Shown one piece after another: positions 33,717 to 46,528 of a stretch of DNA of 64,000 nucleotides; the first letter of the stretch is position 1; each line of letters opens with the position of its first letter. The stretch spans positions 59,773 to 123,772 of the forward strand of contig UQWS01000005.1 of assembly GCA_900544875.1 (NCBI GenBank), in the 5' to 3' direction. This DNA is from an uncultured Collinsella sp. GTDB taxonomy: Bacteria; Actinomycetota; Coriobacteriia; Coriobacteriales; Coriobacteriaceae. The translations under genes were made by a program, and so were the position numbers. The notes beneath the pieces are model-generated. The model made no database searches, had not been told where the DNA came from, and saw nothing but the letters and a program-made list of their open reading frames with translations.

Positions 33717-35171
33717 TTAACTCAAGTCCTCGCCATTTGATGCAATGACCTTTTGATACCAGCAGAAGCTGTCCTTTCGGTAGCGATCGAACGTGCCTTT
33801 GCCCGTATCATCGGCATCGACATAAACAAAGCCATAGCGCTTCTTCATCTGCCCCGTCGAGGCCGACACCAAATCGATACAGCCCCACGGCGTGTATCCC
33901 ATCAGGTCAACACCGTCCTCGACAATTGCATCGCGCAGCGCAAGAATATGCCTTCGCAGGTAATCAATATGATACGCATCGTGGACTTTGCCGTCTTCCA
34001 GCGCATCGAGTCCGCCCACACCGTTCTCGGCGATAAAGAGCGGAAGATGGTAACGATCGTGGTAGCCGGCAAGCGTCACGCGCAAACCCAGCGCATCGAT
34101 CTGCCACTTCCAGGCAGTCTCTTTATCCTTGAGGTACGGATTGCGCAACGTCGGGAACACGTTGCCCTCCGCCTTCTCGGCGATCACCTGATCATCGGCG
34201 CACACCAAGCGCGAGCAATAGTACGAGAACGAGATGAAGTCGACCGTATGCTCTGCCAGATACTCCGTATCGCCCGGCTCAAAGGGCACGTGAACACCCT
34301 CTTTCTCGAGTGCACGCAGCTTCCAAGCAGGATAGGCGCCCGCAGCCATCACGTCTGTGTAGAAGTAGCGGCCGCGGTCCTCCTCATACGCAAGCCATAC
34401 GTCCTCGGGCGCACAACGGTACGGATAGGTCGCACCGGCAGCGACCATGCAACCCACCTTGTTTGCGGGATCGATCTTGTGCAGAATCTCGACAGCGCGA
34501 GCGCTCGCCATAAACATATGGTGCGAGAACGCCGCGGTCACGGCTGCACGGTCACGCTCATCCTCGAGCGTGACACCCGCGTTGAGATAGGACAGCGCCA
34601 CGCTGTTGATCTCGTTGAACGTAAGCCAATAACGCACGAGGCCCTGGTACGCGCGTCCGACGGTCTCGACGTAGTGCGCATACCGCTCGATCATCTCTCG
34701 GCTTTGCCAGCCACCATAGCGCTCGACCAGAGCCAACGGATAGTCGTAGTGCGACAGCGTCACAAGCGGCTCGATTCCATGCTCGCGCAGCGCCTCGAAT
34801 ACCTGACGGTAAAACTCCAAGCCCTCGCCGTTGGGCTCGGTCTCCATCCCTGTGGGAAAAATACGGCTCCAGCAAATTGAAAGACGCAGGCACTTAAAGC
34901 CCATCTCGGCAAAGAGCTCGACATCCTCGTGCCAATGATGGAAGAAGTCGTTGCCCCAGCGGCATGGATACAGCCTGTCCGGATCGTCCACGGGCTTTTG
35001 CCTGCCAAACATTACATCCCAGCGGTCGGAACCCTGTGGGATCAGGTCGGAGTGCGACATGCCGCGGCCGCCCTCGTTCCAGCCCCCTTCGGCCTGGTTG
35101 GCGGCGAGGGCACCACCCCACAAAAAGCCCTCGGGCATACCGGCGGCAGACGTTCTGTCAAAGTAACTCAT
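33717..35171 (-). CDS. 6-phospho-beta-glucosidase (GH1)
   Basis: Cytoplasmic glycosidase that splits phosphorylated beta-glucosides such as cellobiose-6-P imported by the adjacent PTS. The 484 residues show GH1 hallmarks: FLWGGALAANQAEGG near the N-terminus, acid/base in YWLTFNEINS, nucleophile in LFIAENGVGG, and the phosphate-binding Ser/Lys/Tyr region near KKRYGFVYVD. The ATG at 35171 (MSYFDRT) lies right after the EIIC stop; an earlier Met four codons upstream is possible. Last gene of a five-gene operon. Confidence 0.92.
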   Translation of the reverse strand: MSYFDRTSAAGMPEGFLWGGALAANQAEGGWNEGGRGMSHSDLIPQGSDRWDVMFGRQKPVDDPDRLYPCRWGNDFFHHWHEDVELFAEMGFKCLRLSICWSRIFPTGMETEPNGEGLEFYRQVFEALREHGIEPLVTLSHYDYPLALVERYGGWQSREMIERYAHYVETVGRAYQGLVRYWLTFNEINSVALSYLNAGVTLEDERDRAAVTAAFSHHMFMASARAVEILHKIDPANKVGCMVAAGATYPYRCAPEDVWLAYEEDRGRYFYTDVMAAGAYPAWKLRALEKEGVHVPFEPGDTEYLAEHTVDFISFSYYCSRLVCADDQVIAEKAEGNVFPTLRNPYLKDKETAWKWQIDALGLRVTLAGYHDRYHLPLFIAENGVGGLDALEDGKVHDAYHIDYLRRHILALRDAIVEDGVDLMGYTPWGCIDLVSASTGQMKKRYGFVYVDADDTGKGTFDRYRKDSFCWYQKVIASNGEDLS

Positions 35172-35172
35172 G

Positions 35173-36522
35173 CTACTCAGCATCCTCGGCAGAAGCTGCC
35201 GCGGCGTTCTCCTGCTCCTGAGCCAGGAGCTGGTTATCGTACACCTTAAAGAACGGGTACCAGACCACAGCCATGACCACGATCAAAACGATCGTAAACA
35301 CCCAGATGCGCGGGTCGAGGCACTGGACAAAGCCCTGAACGAAGATGGGGAACGTGCCGCTCACCAAGATGTAGAAGTTAGAGACAAGACCCAGTGAGAC
35401 CGCACCCCAATACAGCAGGGCCGAGATCATGCCGCCTAGCACAAACGGAATCATGAGGATCGGGTTGAAGATGATGGGCGCGCCGAAGATCGCGGGCTCG
35501 GAGATACGGAAGAAGCTCGGCACGATCGATGCCCTGCCAAATGCCTTGAGCTGCTGCGACTTTGCCCTAAACGCGCAGAGCGCCACAAAAGAGAACGTAT
35601 TACCCGTGCCGCCGATGAGGTTGATGGCCAACGACATGAGCACCGGGTGGAACTCAAGCGGCTGCCCGGCAGCATAGAGCGAGGCGTTGGCGGCAAAGGC
35701 GGCAAGCGAGACCGGGGCGGTGATGGGCATTACGATCATGTTGCCGTGGACGCCAAAGCACCAAAACAGCAGCGTCATGAAGCAGATAAGCAGTGCGCCG
35801 GGCACAGAGTCAACTGCGACGGAAAGCGGGGCAGCGAGCAGCTTCTCGATAACCGAGGGGATGGACAGCGCGGGATCGATCATCTGGATCAGCAGGTTGC
35901 CGCCAAAGAAGATGAGGATGTTGGCGAGCATAGGTACGATGGCGCCAAAGGTTTCGGACAAAAACGGCGGCACGCCATCGGGCATCTTGATGGTGATGCC
36001 CTTGGTCTGGCAGAAGCGCGTGACCTCGACGGAGACCAAGGCAACGATGATGGCGGTAAACAGGCCCTGCGCACCCAGATAGGTGCAGGGGACCGCCTGG
36101 AGCACGGACTCGTCAGCAAGCTGGTAGTAGGACGACGGCGCCGCGGCGATCAGGAACATCACCAGCGAGGTCATGCCGGCGTTAAGCTTGGGCATCTTGT
36201 AGGTGCCCGCCAGGTTATAGGCGATTGCGAACGTCACGATCACCGACAGTATGCCCATCGTCATATTGAAGGGGATGAGCAGCGTGAGCTTATTGGCCGT
36301 CGCAAAATCGAGCCAAGGGCCAAAGACGGACCAGAACCCACCCTGCGCCACCAGGTCGGCCGTGACCGGCGGGTTGGCGAGGATCATAAAGACGGCAGAT
36401 ACCAAGATGAAGCTGATCGCGCTCATAAAGCCCTTTTGCATGGAGGCAAAGTGGCGCTCGGTGCCGCAGAAATTGGCAATAGGGGTCAGTTTTTCCTGAA
36501 GCAGGGTCATGAACTTTTCCAT
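35173..36522 (-). CDS. PTS EIIC component, cellobiose/lichenan type
   Basis: Membrane channel of a lactose/cellobiose-family PTS (CelB/LicC type). 449 residues, about ten hydrophobic helices. Family marks include the start MEKFMTLLQEKLTPIANFCG, and FGAIVPMLANILIFFGG, FSFVALCAFRAKSQQLK and SEPAIFGAPIIFNPILMIPF. The C-terminus ends in an acidic Ala-rich tail. It is nine bases downstream of EIIB. With separate A and B proteins and no fused domains the system is standard. Confidence 0.92.
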   Translation of the reverse strand: MEKFMTLLQEKLTPIANFCGTERHFASMQKGFMSAISFILVSAVFMILANPPVTADLVAQGGFWSVFGPWLDFATANKLTLLIPFNMTMGILSVIVTFAIAYNLAGTYKMPKLNAGMTSLVMFLIAAAPSSYYQLADESVLQAVPCTYLGAQGLFTAIIVALVSVEVTRFCQTKGITIKMPDGVPPFLSETFGAIVPMLANILIFFGGNLLIQMIDPALSIPSVIEKLLAAPLSVAVDSVPGALLICFMTLLFWCFGVHGNMIVMPITAPVSLAAFAANASLYAAGQPLEFHPVLMSLAINLIGGTGNTFSFVALCAFRAKSQQLKAFGRASIVPSFFRISEPAIFGAPIIFNPILMIPFVLGGMISALLYWGAVSLGLVSNFYILVSGTFPIFVQGFVQCLDPRIWVFTIVLIVVMAVVWYPFFKVYDNQLLAQEQENAAAASAEDAE

Positions 36523-36531
36523 GGTCGCCTC

Positions 36532-36825
36532 CTAGCCCAACAGCGACTGGGCGAGTGCCAGCACGTTGGCGGCGTTGCCCATGCCGTAGTCCTGTGCGGG
36601 GATGACCGCGGTCGGCTTACCGCTCCCCTGCTTGACGGTGTTGAGCTGGTAGGACACCTGCGGCCCCAAGAGCAGCACGTCATAATTGGCGCACGTCTCC
36701 TGATACTCGCCGATACCCACCGCATCGATATCGAGCTCGATGCCGTTTTGCTCCGCATATTTCTCGAGTTTCTTCATCAGAATGCTTGTAGACAGACCAG
36801 CTGCGCAAACAAGAAGGATCTTCAT
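36532..36825 (-). CDS. PTS EIIB component, cellobiose type
   Basis: 97-residue phosphotransfer protein. The active cysteine lies in MKILLVCAAGLSTSILMKK (residue 7), which is the usual position for EIIB-Cel. LLLGPQVSYQL is also conserved. Start at 36825 is preferred over an ATG six codons upstream because the family starts at MKIL. It takes phosphate from EIIA (36872) and passes it to the sugar via EIIC. Confidence 0.92.
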   Translation of the reverse strand: MKILLVCAAGLSTSILMKKLEKYAEQNGIELDIDAVGIGEYQETCANYDVLLLGPQVSYQLNTVKQGSGKPTAVIPAQDYGMGNAANVLALAQSLLG

Positions 36826-36871
36826 AAGGGATTCCCTTCGCATTGATTGGTTGGATAGTCACCGCACGCCG

Positions 36872-37198
36872 CTAGGCGTTCTTGGTTGCAGTGCACTCAT
36901 ACAGGCAGATCAGCTCCTGCACGAGCTCCTGAGCAAGCATGGAGCACATGAGGTGGTCCTGAGCATGGACCAGCAACACATCCACCGACAGATGCTCGCC
37001 CGCTGCCTCAGTCGAAAGCAGCTGCGTTTGGATGTGGTGAGCCTTGATTCCCGCATCCTTTGACTGCTTCATGAGTTTGGCGGCGGCGTCAAAATCCCCC
37101 GCTTTTGCCTTTTCAAGGGCTTCGAAGGCAAGGCTGCGTGCCTCTCCCGCTGCAGCGACCAGCTGAAACGAAACCATCTCGGTTCCCTGATCGTCCAT
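36872..37198 (-). CDS. PTS EIIA component, lactose/cellobiose type
   Basis: A 108-residue helical EIIA. Conserved segments are VAAAGEARSLAFEALEKAK and, near the C-terminus, LLVHAQDHLMCSMLAQEL where the phosphorylated His lies (VHAQDH). First gene of the operon and 120 bases downstream of the LicR-type regulator gene, which probably governs it. Start ATG at 37198 with AGGAGA nearby upstream. Confidence 0.92.
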   Translation of the reverse strand: MDDQGTEMVSFQLVAAAGEARSLAFEALEKAKAGDFDAAAKLMKQSKDAGIKAHHIQTQLLSTEAAGEHLSVDVLLVHAQDHLMCSMLAQELVQELICLYECTATKNA

Positions 37199-37317
37199 AA
37201 CGGTCTCCTCTCCCGTGATGTTTGGTTTGTACTTGAATATTCGAAACGCCTATCTCCCGCCCGCAATCCTCGAGGTTTATTGCAGGTAGACAGACAGGGT
37301 TATCGACAAAAGTAGTC

Positions 37318-39213
37318 TTAAGCCGTATGCGCTTGCACAAGCGCCATCAGCTCATGCCAGGACCGGCGCTCGCGTAGGCGCTCGACCCCCTGGCGGTCCA
37401 TAAAGATCTCGGCGAGCAGTGAGCTCAAGATCCGCGCCTCATCGCCGCCCGACCGGGCAAACGACACCATAAAGACGATATCGACCTCATGGCCGTATTC
37501 GTCCCAAAGAATGGGATGTTCGAGCAGGCCCACGGTAACAAAGGCCTCGGCGCTCAAGGGATGCATCCCATGGGGCATGGCTACCCCATTGCCAAACGAG
37601 GTGGCACTCGCGCTCTCGCGCTCGGCGACCTCTTGGGCAAACTGGGCATCGACACGGCCGCTCTCGACGGCGCGCTCGGAGAGATATCGGAGAACGGCCT
37701 GCTTCGACGGCGCCTCAACGCGGTTGAAGAACAGGGCACGGCTAAAGAAAGAGCTTACGGAGTCCGATTGCGCAGTGTCGTCGCTCAGCACCTTGCGGAT
37801 AGCGTTGACATCGCTCGTCTCCAAGAAGAAATCGGCCTCGCGGACGGGCACGGGCAACTTGACGTTGAGCGGCACCGTTGTGAACACGTAGTCGATGTGC
37901 GAAAAATCGAACGTTCCCACGCGGGCGACATCGCATGTCTCAATCGAATCGATATACATGCCAAACTGCTTGCGGTACTGGTGCTCGAGCATGCGGGCGC
38001 TTCCCGCTCCCGAGGCGCACACGATCAGGATGCGCTTGCGACGCGGCTGGTCGGCTTGCTGCTCGAGGGCCAGAGCAAATGCCATGGCGATGTAGCCGAG
38101 CTCTTCATCAGAGGGCTGGCTGCCAAAATGACGCTCGAGTACCTGCGAGGTGCCAGCTGCCATCGAATAGGCCAACGGAAACCTCGTCTTGATATCGGGC
38201 AGCATGGGGTTATCCATATGCATGTGATATTCAAGGCGATAGCCCAGAGGGCCGATATGCCGAGCAAGGTTCATGCGAAGTTCAAGATCGCCGCTAAAGT
38301 CAAACCTAAACTCATCGTTGACCGCACGTACCATCTCGGAAGCAATCTCCCACATCTCGTCCGAGATAACGGCAGAGCCCTTCTCGGGCACGCCCGTGCC
38401 CCTGCCGAGCAAATGGATTGCGATAAAGGCAACCTCTTCTCGGGGCATGCTCACGCCCAGGGCATCCTTGATGTTTGCGGCAATCTGGAAAGCCGCGGCG
38501 TATTCGCGCGTTCCCTCCAGTTTTTGAACGTCCGATTCTGCAGCTGGGACATAGCAGCCCTGCTCGATGCGGCCAAGAGCAATGTAAAGATGCATGATGA
38601 GATTGCGGGATGCCAGCGAGCTCACCGTGACGGGCGAGGCCGTCAGGGCATCGTCCACACATGCGGCGATGGCCCGCAGGCGCTCGGCGAGCTTTGCATC
38701 GTCGGTGTCGGGCAACACGGGCCTCACCAGCGAGGCCAGGCACAGGCGCCGTTGTGACTCCCCGCCCGCAACGCGGATTCCGTAGCGTGGGCGCTTTTCG
38801 AGCGTTAAGTCAAATTGGGCGAGTTTCTGCTCTACCAGACGCATGTCATTGGACAGAGTCCGCGCCGAAACGTAGAGTAAATCCGCATACTCCTCAATCG
38901 TCACCCACTGGGACCGCATGAGGAGGTCGTTAAGAAGGAAGGACACACGGCCATCGCGCGTATCAGGAATGCCCGGATGGGCCAGAGCCGCACCGTCTAG
39001 CAAGCGAGCAAGCTCATCTGCACGTGCAACATCGATACGATACTGCCCCTTGCTGCCAACGATGCGTGCAACCCCTGCAAGGCTGTCGTTTGCGCGATGG
39101 ATATAGTTTCTCACGGCGCGCTCGCTTACCTCGAGACGCTTGGCAAGTACCGCGACAGCGACAGGCTGAGCGTCCTCGATCATATTTACAAGCTGCTTGA
39201 CGCGAGCATCCAT
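37318..39213 (-). CDS. LicR-type PTS-regulated transcriptional activator (PRD, EIIB- and EIIA-like domains)
   Basis: Transcription factor whose activity depends on PTS phosphorylation. 631 residues, ordered as: two helix-turn-helix domains (VLAKRLEVSERAVRNYIHRA ~20-40; EEYADLLYVSARTLSND ~107-123), two PRDs (about 185-290 and 300-400, with YLHMHMD-type HxH/YHMHMDNP), an EIIB-like domain with Cys in ILIVCASGAGSARML, and a C-terminal EIIA domain (NGVAMPHGMHPL, phospho-His). This is the full LicR/MtlR plan. It sits upstream of the cellobiose PTS genes in the same direction. Confidence 0.9.
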   Translation of the reverse strand: MDARVKQLVNMIEDAQPVAVAVLAKRLEVSERAVRNYIHRANDSLAGVARIVGSKGQYRIDVARADELARLLDGAALAHPGIPDTRDGRVSFLLNDLLMRSQWVTIEEYADLLYVSARTLSNDMRLVEQKLAQFDLTLEKRPRYGIRVAGGESQRRLCLASLVRPVLPDTDDAKLAERLRAIAACVDDALTASPVTVSSLASRNLIMHLYIALGRIEQGCYVPAAESDVQKLEGTREYAAAFQIAANIKDALGVSMPREEVAFIAIHLLGRGTGVPEKGSAVISDEMWEIASEMVRAVNDEFRFDFSGDLELRMNLARHIGPLGYRLEYHMHMDNPMLPDIKTRFPLAYSMAAGTSQVLERHFGSQPSDEELGYIAMAFALALEQQADQPRRKRILIVCASGAGSARMLEHQYRKQFGMYIDSIETCDVARVGTFDFSHIDYVFTTVPLNVKLPVPVREADFFLETSDVNAIRKVLSDDTAQSDSVSSFFSRALFFNRVEAPSKQAVLRYLSERAVESGRVDAQFAQEVAERESASATSFGNGVAMPHGMHPLSAEAFVTVGLLEHPILWDEYGHEVDIVFMVSFARSGGDEARILSSLLAEIFMDRQGVERLRERRSWHELMALVQAHTA

Positions 39214-39388
39214 GTCCTCCTCCTTTCCCTGCGTCTAGTCTAACGCGGTAAAGAATGACACTCCACGTCGCGCTCGTTCCGCCAACTCGGAACAGGTTGC
39301 GGGGAGTCCAGCTGAGCTATGGAGAGCCTGGGGAGAGGGCCCGAAGGCAATGCGTCGGTGTGGGATGCGCCTTCCCAGCCATTGGGCA

Positions 39389-39540
39389 GTCATTGGGGAC
39401 AGACTTAAATGAGTAGTCGTTGGGGACGTTCTTGTTTGACTAGTCGTTTAAGAACGTCCCCAATGACTATTAAGGACTGTCCCAAGCTGCCGGCAGGAAA
39501 GGACCGTCCCCAAGTGCCGGATTTGTCCCCAATGACTAGG
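39389..39540. repeat. Dispersed repeat cluster (second copy)
   Basis: Contains TCATTGGGGACAGACTTAAA, then GTTCTTG...AAGAACGTCCCCAATGACTA (inverted), then GGACTGTCCCAAGCTGCCGG and GTCCCCAAGTGCCGG. The first and third units match 33274-33320 and 33570-33620 nearly exactly; shorter relatives lie at 46934-46983 and 53675-53724. It forms several overlapping dyads (GGGGAC/GTCCCC). No gene is recognised in 39214-39646. Confidence 0.7.
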
Positions 39541-39548
39541 TGAATAGC

Positions 39549-39582
39549 AAAAGCCCCGCAGTCGGAGCGGACTGCGGGGCTC
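39549..39582 (-). terminator. Intrinsic terminator after carbamate kinase
   Basis: GAGCCCCGCAGTC and GACTGCGGGGCTTTT arms on the minus strand, with a T-run; 65 bases past the stop. Confidence 0.85.
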
Positions 39583-39646
39583 GTGAAGAGAGGCTAGTTT
39601 GTGGGCGTCTTGCCTGGCGCCCACGAGAGAGGCAACAGAGTAGAGG

Positions 39647-40609
39647 CTACTCGTGGATGCGGGTACCGGAGAGACCGGCCATGGTCTCGGCGGCCTTGTC
39701 CAGGGCGCCGATGATGCAGGTGCGGCCCTTGCGGGAACGGGCGAACTTGATGGCAGCGCGGACCTTGGGCTCCATGGAACCCTTGCCGAACTGACCCTCG
39801 TCGGCCAGGCGCTCGGCCTCGTCGGCGGTGAGGTCCTCGAGCTCCTCCTGGTTGGGCTTGCCAAAGTTGATGGCGACATGCTCGACGGCGGTCAGCAGGA
39901 ACAGGACGTCGGCGTCGCAGTCCTCGGCCAGCAGCTCGCCGCCCAGGTCCTTGTCGATGACGGCGGGAACGCCCTTGTAGCAGCCCTTGTTCTCGTAGTC
40001 GCGGACGACGGGGATGCCGCCGCCACCGCAGGCGATGACGATGAACTCGTTGTCGAGCAGGTTGAGGATGGAGTCGGCCTCGACGATCTTCTTGGGGTCG
40101 GGGGAGGCGACGACGCGGCGCCAGCCGCGGCCGGAATCCTCGACGAAGACCTTGGAGGGGTCCTCGGCCATGAACTCCTTGGCCTGCTCCTCGGTGTAGA
40201 AGGGGCCGATCGGCTTGGTCGGGTTCTTGAACGCGGGGTCGTCGGGGTCGCACTCGATCTGGGTGACGACGGTGGCGGCGTGCCAGCGCTTGTAGCGCTT
40301 GTGCATCTCGCGGCCGATGCCCTGCTGCAGGTGGTAGCCGATGTAGCCCTGGGACATGGCGCCGCACTCGGGCAGCGGCATCTCGGGGGTGCCGATGGCG
40401 TCGTGGGCGGCGGCGAAGGCGTTCTGGATCATGCCGACCTGCGGGCCGTTGCCGTGGGTGATGATGATCTCGTTGCCCTGCTCGATGAGGCCGAGGAGGG
40501 CGTGGGCGGTGTTGCTCACGGCCTCGATCTGCTCGACGGGGTTGTTGCCGAGGGCGTTGCCGCCGAGGGCGACGACAATACGATCGGGCTTGCCAAGAGG
40601 CTTAGACAT
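39647..40609 (-). CDS. arcC: Carbamate kinase
   Basis: Converts carbamoyl phosphate and ADP to ATP, CO2 and ammonia, giving substrate-level ATP from arginine, agmatine or purine breakdown. The 320 residues show the amino-acid-kinase plan: VVALGGNALG near the start, ITHGNGPQVGMI, MSQGYIGYHLQQ, VIACGGGGIPVV and PKVRAAIKFA near the end. ATG 40609 (MSKPLGKP) is the family start. No arcA/arcB or other carbamoyl-producing genes are in the window, so the source of carbamoyl phosphate is not shown here. Confidence 0.93.
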   Translation of the reverse strand: MSKPLGKPDRIVVALGGNALGNNPVEQIEAVSNTAHALLGLIEQGNEIIITHGNGPQVGMIQNAFAAAHDAIGTPEMPLPECGAMSQGYIGYHLQQGIGREMHKRYKRWHAATVVTQIECDPDDPAFKNPTKPIGPFYTEEQAKEFMAEDPSKVFVEDSGRGWRRVVASPDPKKIVEADSILNLLDNEFIVIACGGGGIPVVRDYENKGCYKGVPAVIDKDLGGELLAEDCDADVLFLLTAVEHVAINFGKPNQEELEDLTADEAERLADEGQFGKGSMEPKVRAAIKFARSRKGRTCIIGALDKAAETMAGLSGTRIHE

Positions 40610-41168
40610 TGCTGGAATCCTTTCTGTAAAAGGCCTACAACCCATTAATAACCCGCGTCCGTGCAATACGCGAGTTTATTAAGGTTTATATTCTCTTTAT
40701 CGCTCATTTTATTCATTTTGAAAATAGTTTAACGGTGAACGGTCGTTTTTACCCGCTCAGCGTAAAGAAGCCCAGCTCACACATGTTTACGTCATCTACG
40801 TGCGACTTTATTTAATTAGAGCAGAGATTAGGCTGGATTATGCAAACTATATCTTTGCTAAACACATAACGGACACTGCAATTATTTACTCGCACTATAC
40901 GAGATTCTATGCACTTGCAAGACAAGTATGCACCCCTGCAATAACACGGGGCTTTTCATCCAACAAAAGGGATAGCCAATCGCGCTTCACCCTGCGGCAA
41001 GCGATTGTGAGTTCGCAGTATGGAACTTTACCGTCGGATACTGCATGAACGCCGTCGACGCCCTCTCGCTCCTGCGCGCCCAGGCAATCGAGAACACCAG
41101 CGGCGTCCCCAGTCTTTTTGCATGGCACCGCGCCGGCTCGATGGCTCTGGGACCTAAGCGAATCTTTG
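40610..41168. other. AT-rich intergenic region; possible decayed ORF at its right end
   Basis: 559 bases upstream of arcC and of the AAA ATPase. Bases 40640-40930 are AT-rich and probably hold the arcC promoter. From about 41000 the plus strand has an open frame reading FAVWNFTVGYCMNAVDAL..., ending just past the tandem repeats at 41225, with GC-rich third positions but no start signal; I do not recognise it. It could be a leftover of a lost gene. Confidence 0.4.
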
Positions 41169-41254
41169 CTATCTGCCAATTTTTGTTTGATTTGGGTCAT
41201 TCCTATCTGCCAATTTTTGTATGATTAGAGGCAATTCTATTTGCCAATTTTTGT
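41169..41254. repeat. Three 34-bp tandem repeats ahead of AAA ATPase
   Basis: CTATCTGCCAATTTTTGT starts at 41169 and 41203, and with one change (CTATTTGCC...) at 41237: period exactly 34. The 16 bases between copies vary. The last copy ends 14 bases before the ATPase start, next to the Shine-Dalgarno GAGGGG. Iteron-like operator or promoter repeats are the likely reading. Confidence 0.8.
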
Positions 41255-41267
41255 CATTGAGGGGTTT

Positions 41268-42629
41268 ATGCTACGCCGTAAGGTCACTGACAGGCTTTTG
41301 AACTGGAAAAATAACTCTCATAAGGCATTGCTTGTTACCGGTGCGCGTCAAATTGGCAAGAGCTATGCGATTCGCGCGTTTGGTAAAGACAACTACGCAT
41401 CGTATTTTGAGGCCAATTTGCTGCTCGATGCCGAGGCAAGAGATGTGCTTATTGGCGCTAAGAACGCCGTTGACTTTATCAACCGCGTGGCCCTTCTTGC
41501 GGACGCACCGCTTGTTGAGGGAGATACGCTTATCTTTGTCGATGAAATACAGGAGTATCCGCAGATCGTCACGCTCATGAAGGCGTTGGTCGAGGACGGG
41601 CGCTTTAGCTATGTCTTCTCGGGGTCTATGCTTGGGACTGAGTTTAAGGGGATCTCTTCTTTCCCGGTGGGGTATGTCGAGCACATTGTTATGCGGCCAA
41701 TGGATTTTGAAGAGTTTTGTTGGGCAAACAGCATCAGCGAGAATGTGCTTGCAGACATCCGCAACTGCCTTGTCGAGAGGCGTCCCGTCGAAAACTATAT
41801 TCATGAGGCGATGCTCAAAAACTTTAGAGCTTATATCGTTTGCGGCGGCATGCCGGAGGTCGTACAGAACTATATCGATTCGGGTTATTCGCTCGTGAGA
41901 ACGCGTGAGCTTCAAATTCAGCTAGTCGATCAGTACAAAAGCGATATCTCTAAATATGCATCGACTCGAGCGTTTAACGTTCGCTCCATTTTCGAGCAAA
42001 TTCCCGTTCAGCTTGAGGCGGAGTCCCATCGCTTTATCGTCTCGTCTCTAGGCGAGGGAGCTCGTCTTCAAAAATACGAGCAGGATTTCCTATGGCTGGT
42101 GAACGCAGGCGTTGGATTGATGGTCCCCCAGGTGACGGAGGCCCGGAGTCCTCTTAAGAGGACAGAGAAGGCGACCGCCTTTAAACTATACGAGTCTGAT
42201 GCAGGCATGCTCGCATCACGATATCCCGGAAGCACGGCACGCGCTGTCTACCTTGATATGAAAACCCCCAACCTCGGCGGTCTCTATGAGAACGTGGTCG
42301 CGCAGGAGCTTGTCGCCCTTGGAACTGATGCATGGTACTACCAGACACGCGAAGTCGGTGAAGTTGACTTTGTGATCGAAGGCGCCCACGGGCACGTTGT
42401 CCCGATCGAGGTCAAATCGGGCAAGAAGGTTCGAGCGCATGCGGCCCTCGACCGTCTGATGAGTGTGGGCGAGTACAAAATTCCCGAGGCCGTTGTTCTA
42501 AGCCGCGAGAACCTCGGCAAAGAGGGCAAGATCCTGTACGTTCCAATCTATATGACATTCTGCCTCGATGAGTTTATGGAAAAGGACGACCCCAACAACG
42601 ATTTCTCGTTTGCACCCATATCTCTCTAG
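41268..42629 (+). CDS. AAA+ ATPase of the AAA_14/DUF4143 type
   Basis: A 453-residue ATPase. Walker A VTGARQIGKSY lies at about 26-36, Walker B LIFVDEIQEYP near residue 100. The C-terminal DUF4143 region carries a nuclease-like motif VDFVIEGAHGHVVPIEVKSGKK (read as D...E-x-K). Proteins of this family are often accessory, mobile and functionally unassigned; some are linked to plasmids or defence. ATG 41268 (MLRRKVTD) follows GAGGGG. It stands alone, codon use is less GC-biased than flanking genes, and tandem repeats sit upstream. Possibly transferred. Confidence 0.82.
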   Translation: MLRRKVTDRLLNWKNNSHKALLVTGARQIGKSYAIRAFGKDNYASYFEANLLLDAEARDVLIGAKNAVDFINRVALLADAPLVEGDTLIFVDEIQEYPQIVTLMKALVEDGRFSYVFSGSMLGTEFKGISSFPVGYVEHIVMRPMDFEEFCWANSISENVLADIRNCLVERRPVENYIHEAMLKNFRAYIVCGGMPEVVQNYIDSGYSLVRTRELQIQLVDQYKSDISKYASTRAFNVRSIFEQIPVQLEAESHRFIVSSLGEGARLQKYEQDFLWLVNAGVGLMVPQVTEARSPLKRTEKATAFKLYESDAGMLASRYPGSTARAVYLDMKTPNLGGLYENVVAQELVALGTDAWYYQTREVGEVDFVIEGAHGHVVPIEVKSGKKVRAHAALDRLMSVGEYKIPEAVVLSRENLGKEGKILYVPIYMTFCLDEFMEKDDPNNDFSFAPISL

Positions 42630-42675
42630 GCCATCTGAGTCCGCGACCCAGTCCTCTCTATGCCCAAAGTGCTGC

Positions 42676-42783
42676 GATGTTTCGCGCCAAAGGCGCGAAA
42701 CATCAAGGGGATAGAAGGCGGCGGCAACCAACTCCCCCTCTATACCCGAAGCGGCGCGAGGTTTCGCGGCAAAGCCGCGAAAC
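42676..42783. repeat. Pair of related palindromic hairpins
   Basis: GATGTTTCGCGCC-AAA-GGCGCGAAACATC (42676-42704) and GTTTCGCGGC-AAA-GCCGCGAAAC (42761-42783) share TTTCGCG arms and an AAA loop and are each followed by a similar AAGGGGA block. This is a repeated palindromic unit downstream of the ATPase, REP-like. No gene is recognised in 42630-42988. Confidence 0.7.
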
Positions 42784-42853
42784 AGCGAAGGGGACGGAAT
42801 ACCCGACCAACTACGTCTTTCATCCGCCCACACAATCCGAGGACGTAGTCGTA

Positions 42854-42978
42854 GCAGGATCTGAGGGCTGACCTTCGCGGACATTCCGCAGGACGAAGGA
42901 ACCCCCGCCGCACGTAGTGCGCAGCGGGGGTTCTTTCATGTCCGAGGACGTCCGCGAAGGTTAGCCCTCAGATCCTGC
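42854..42978. terminator. Nested inverted repeat / bidirectional terminator between ATPase and PFOR
   Basis: 29-base arms at 42854-42882 and 42950-42978 match with one mismatch. Inside, ACCCCCGC...GCGGGGGT (about 42901-42932) forms a hairpin followed by TTCTTTC on the plus strand. The two converging genes end either side, so a shared terminator fits, though the long outer arms are more than termination needs. Confidence 0.6.
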
Positions 42979-42988
42979 GGTGGGAGAC

Positions 42989-46528
<3,540 letters not shown>

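Noticed and set aside
40800..41200. Short open frames on both strands (82 and 97 codons)
   Set aside because: No start signal or family; one may be the mirror of a decayed plus-strand frame, so neither is listed as a gene.
41169..41254. Possible CRISPR array
   Set aside because: Only three copies of an 18-base core with 16-base variable gaps, no cas genes, and the copies run straight into a ribosome site.
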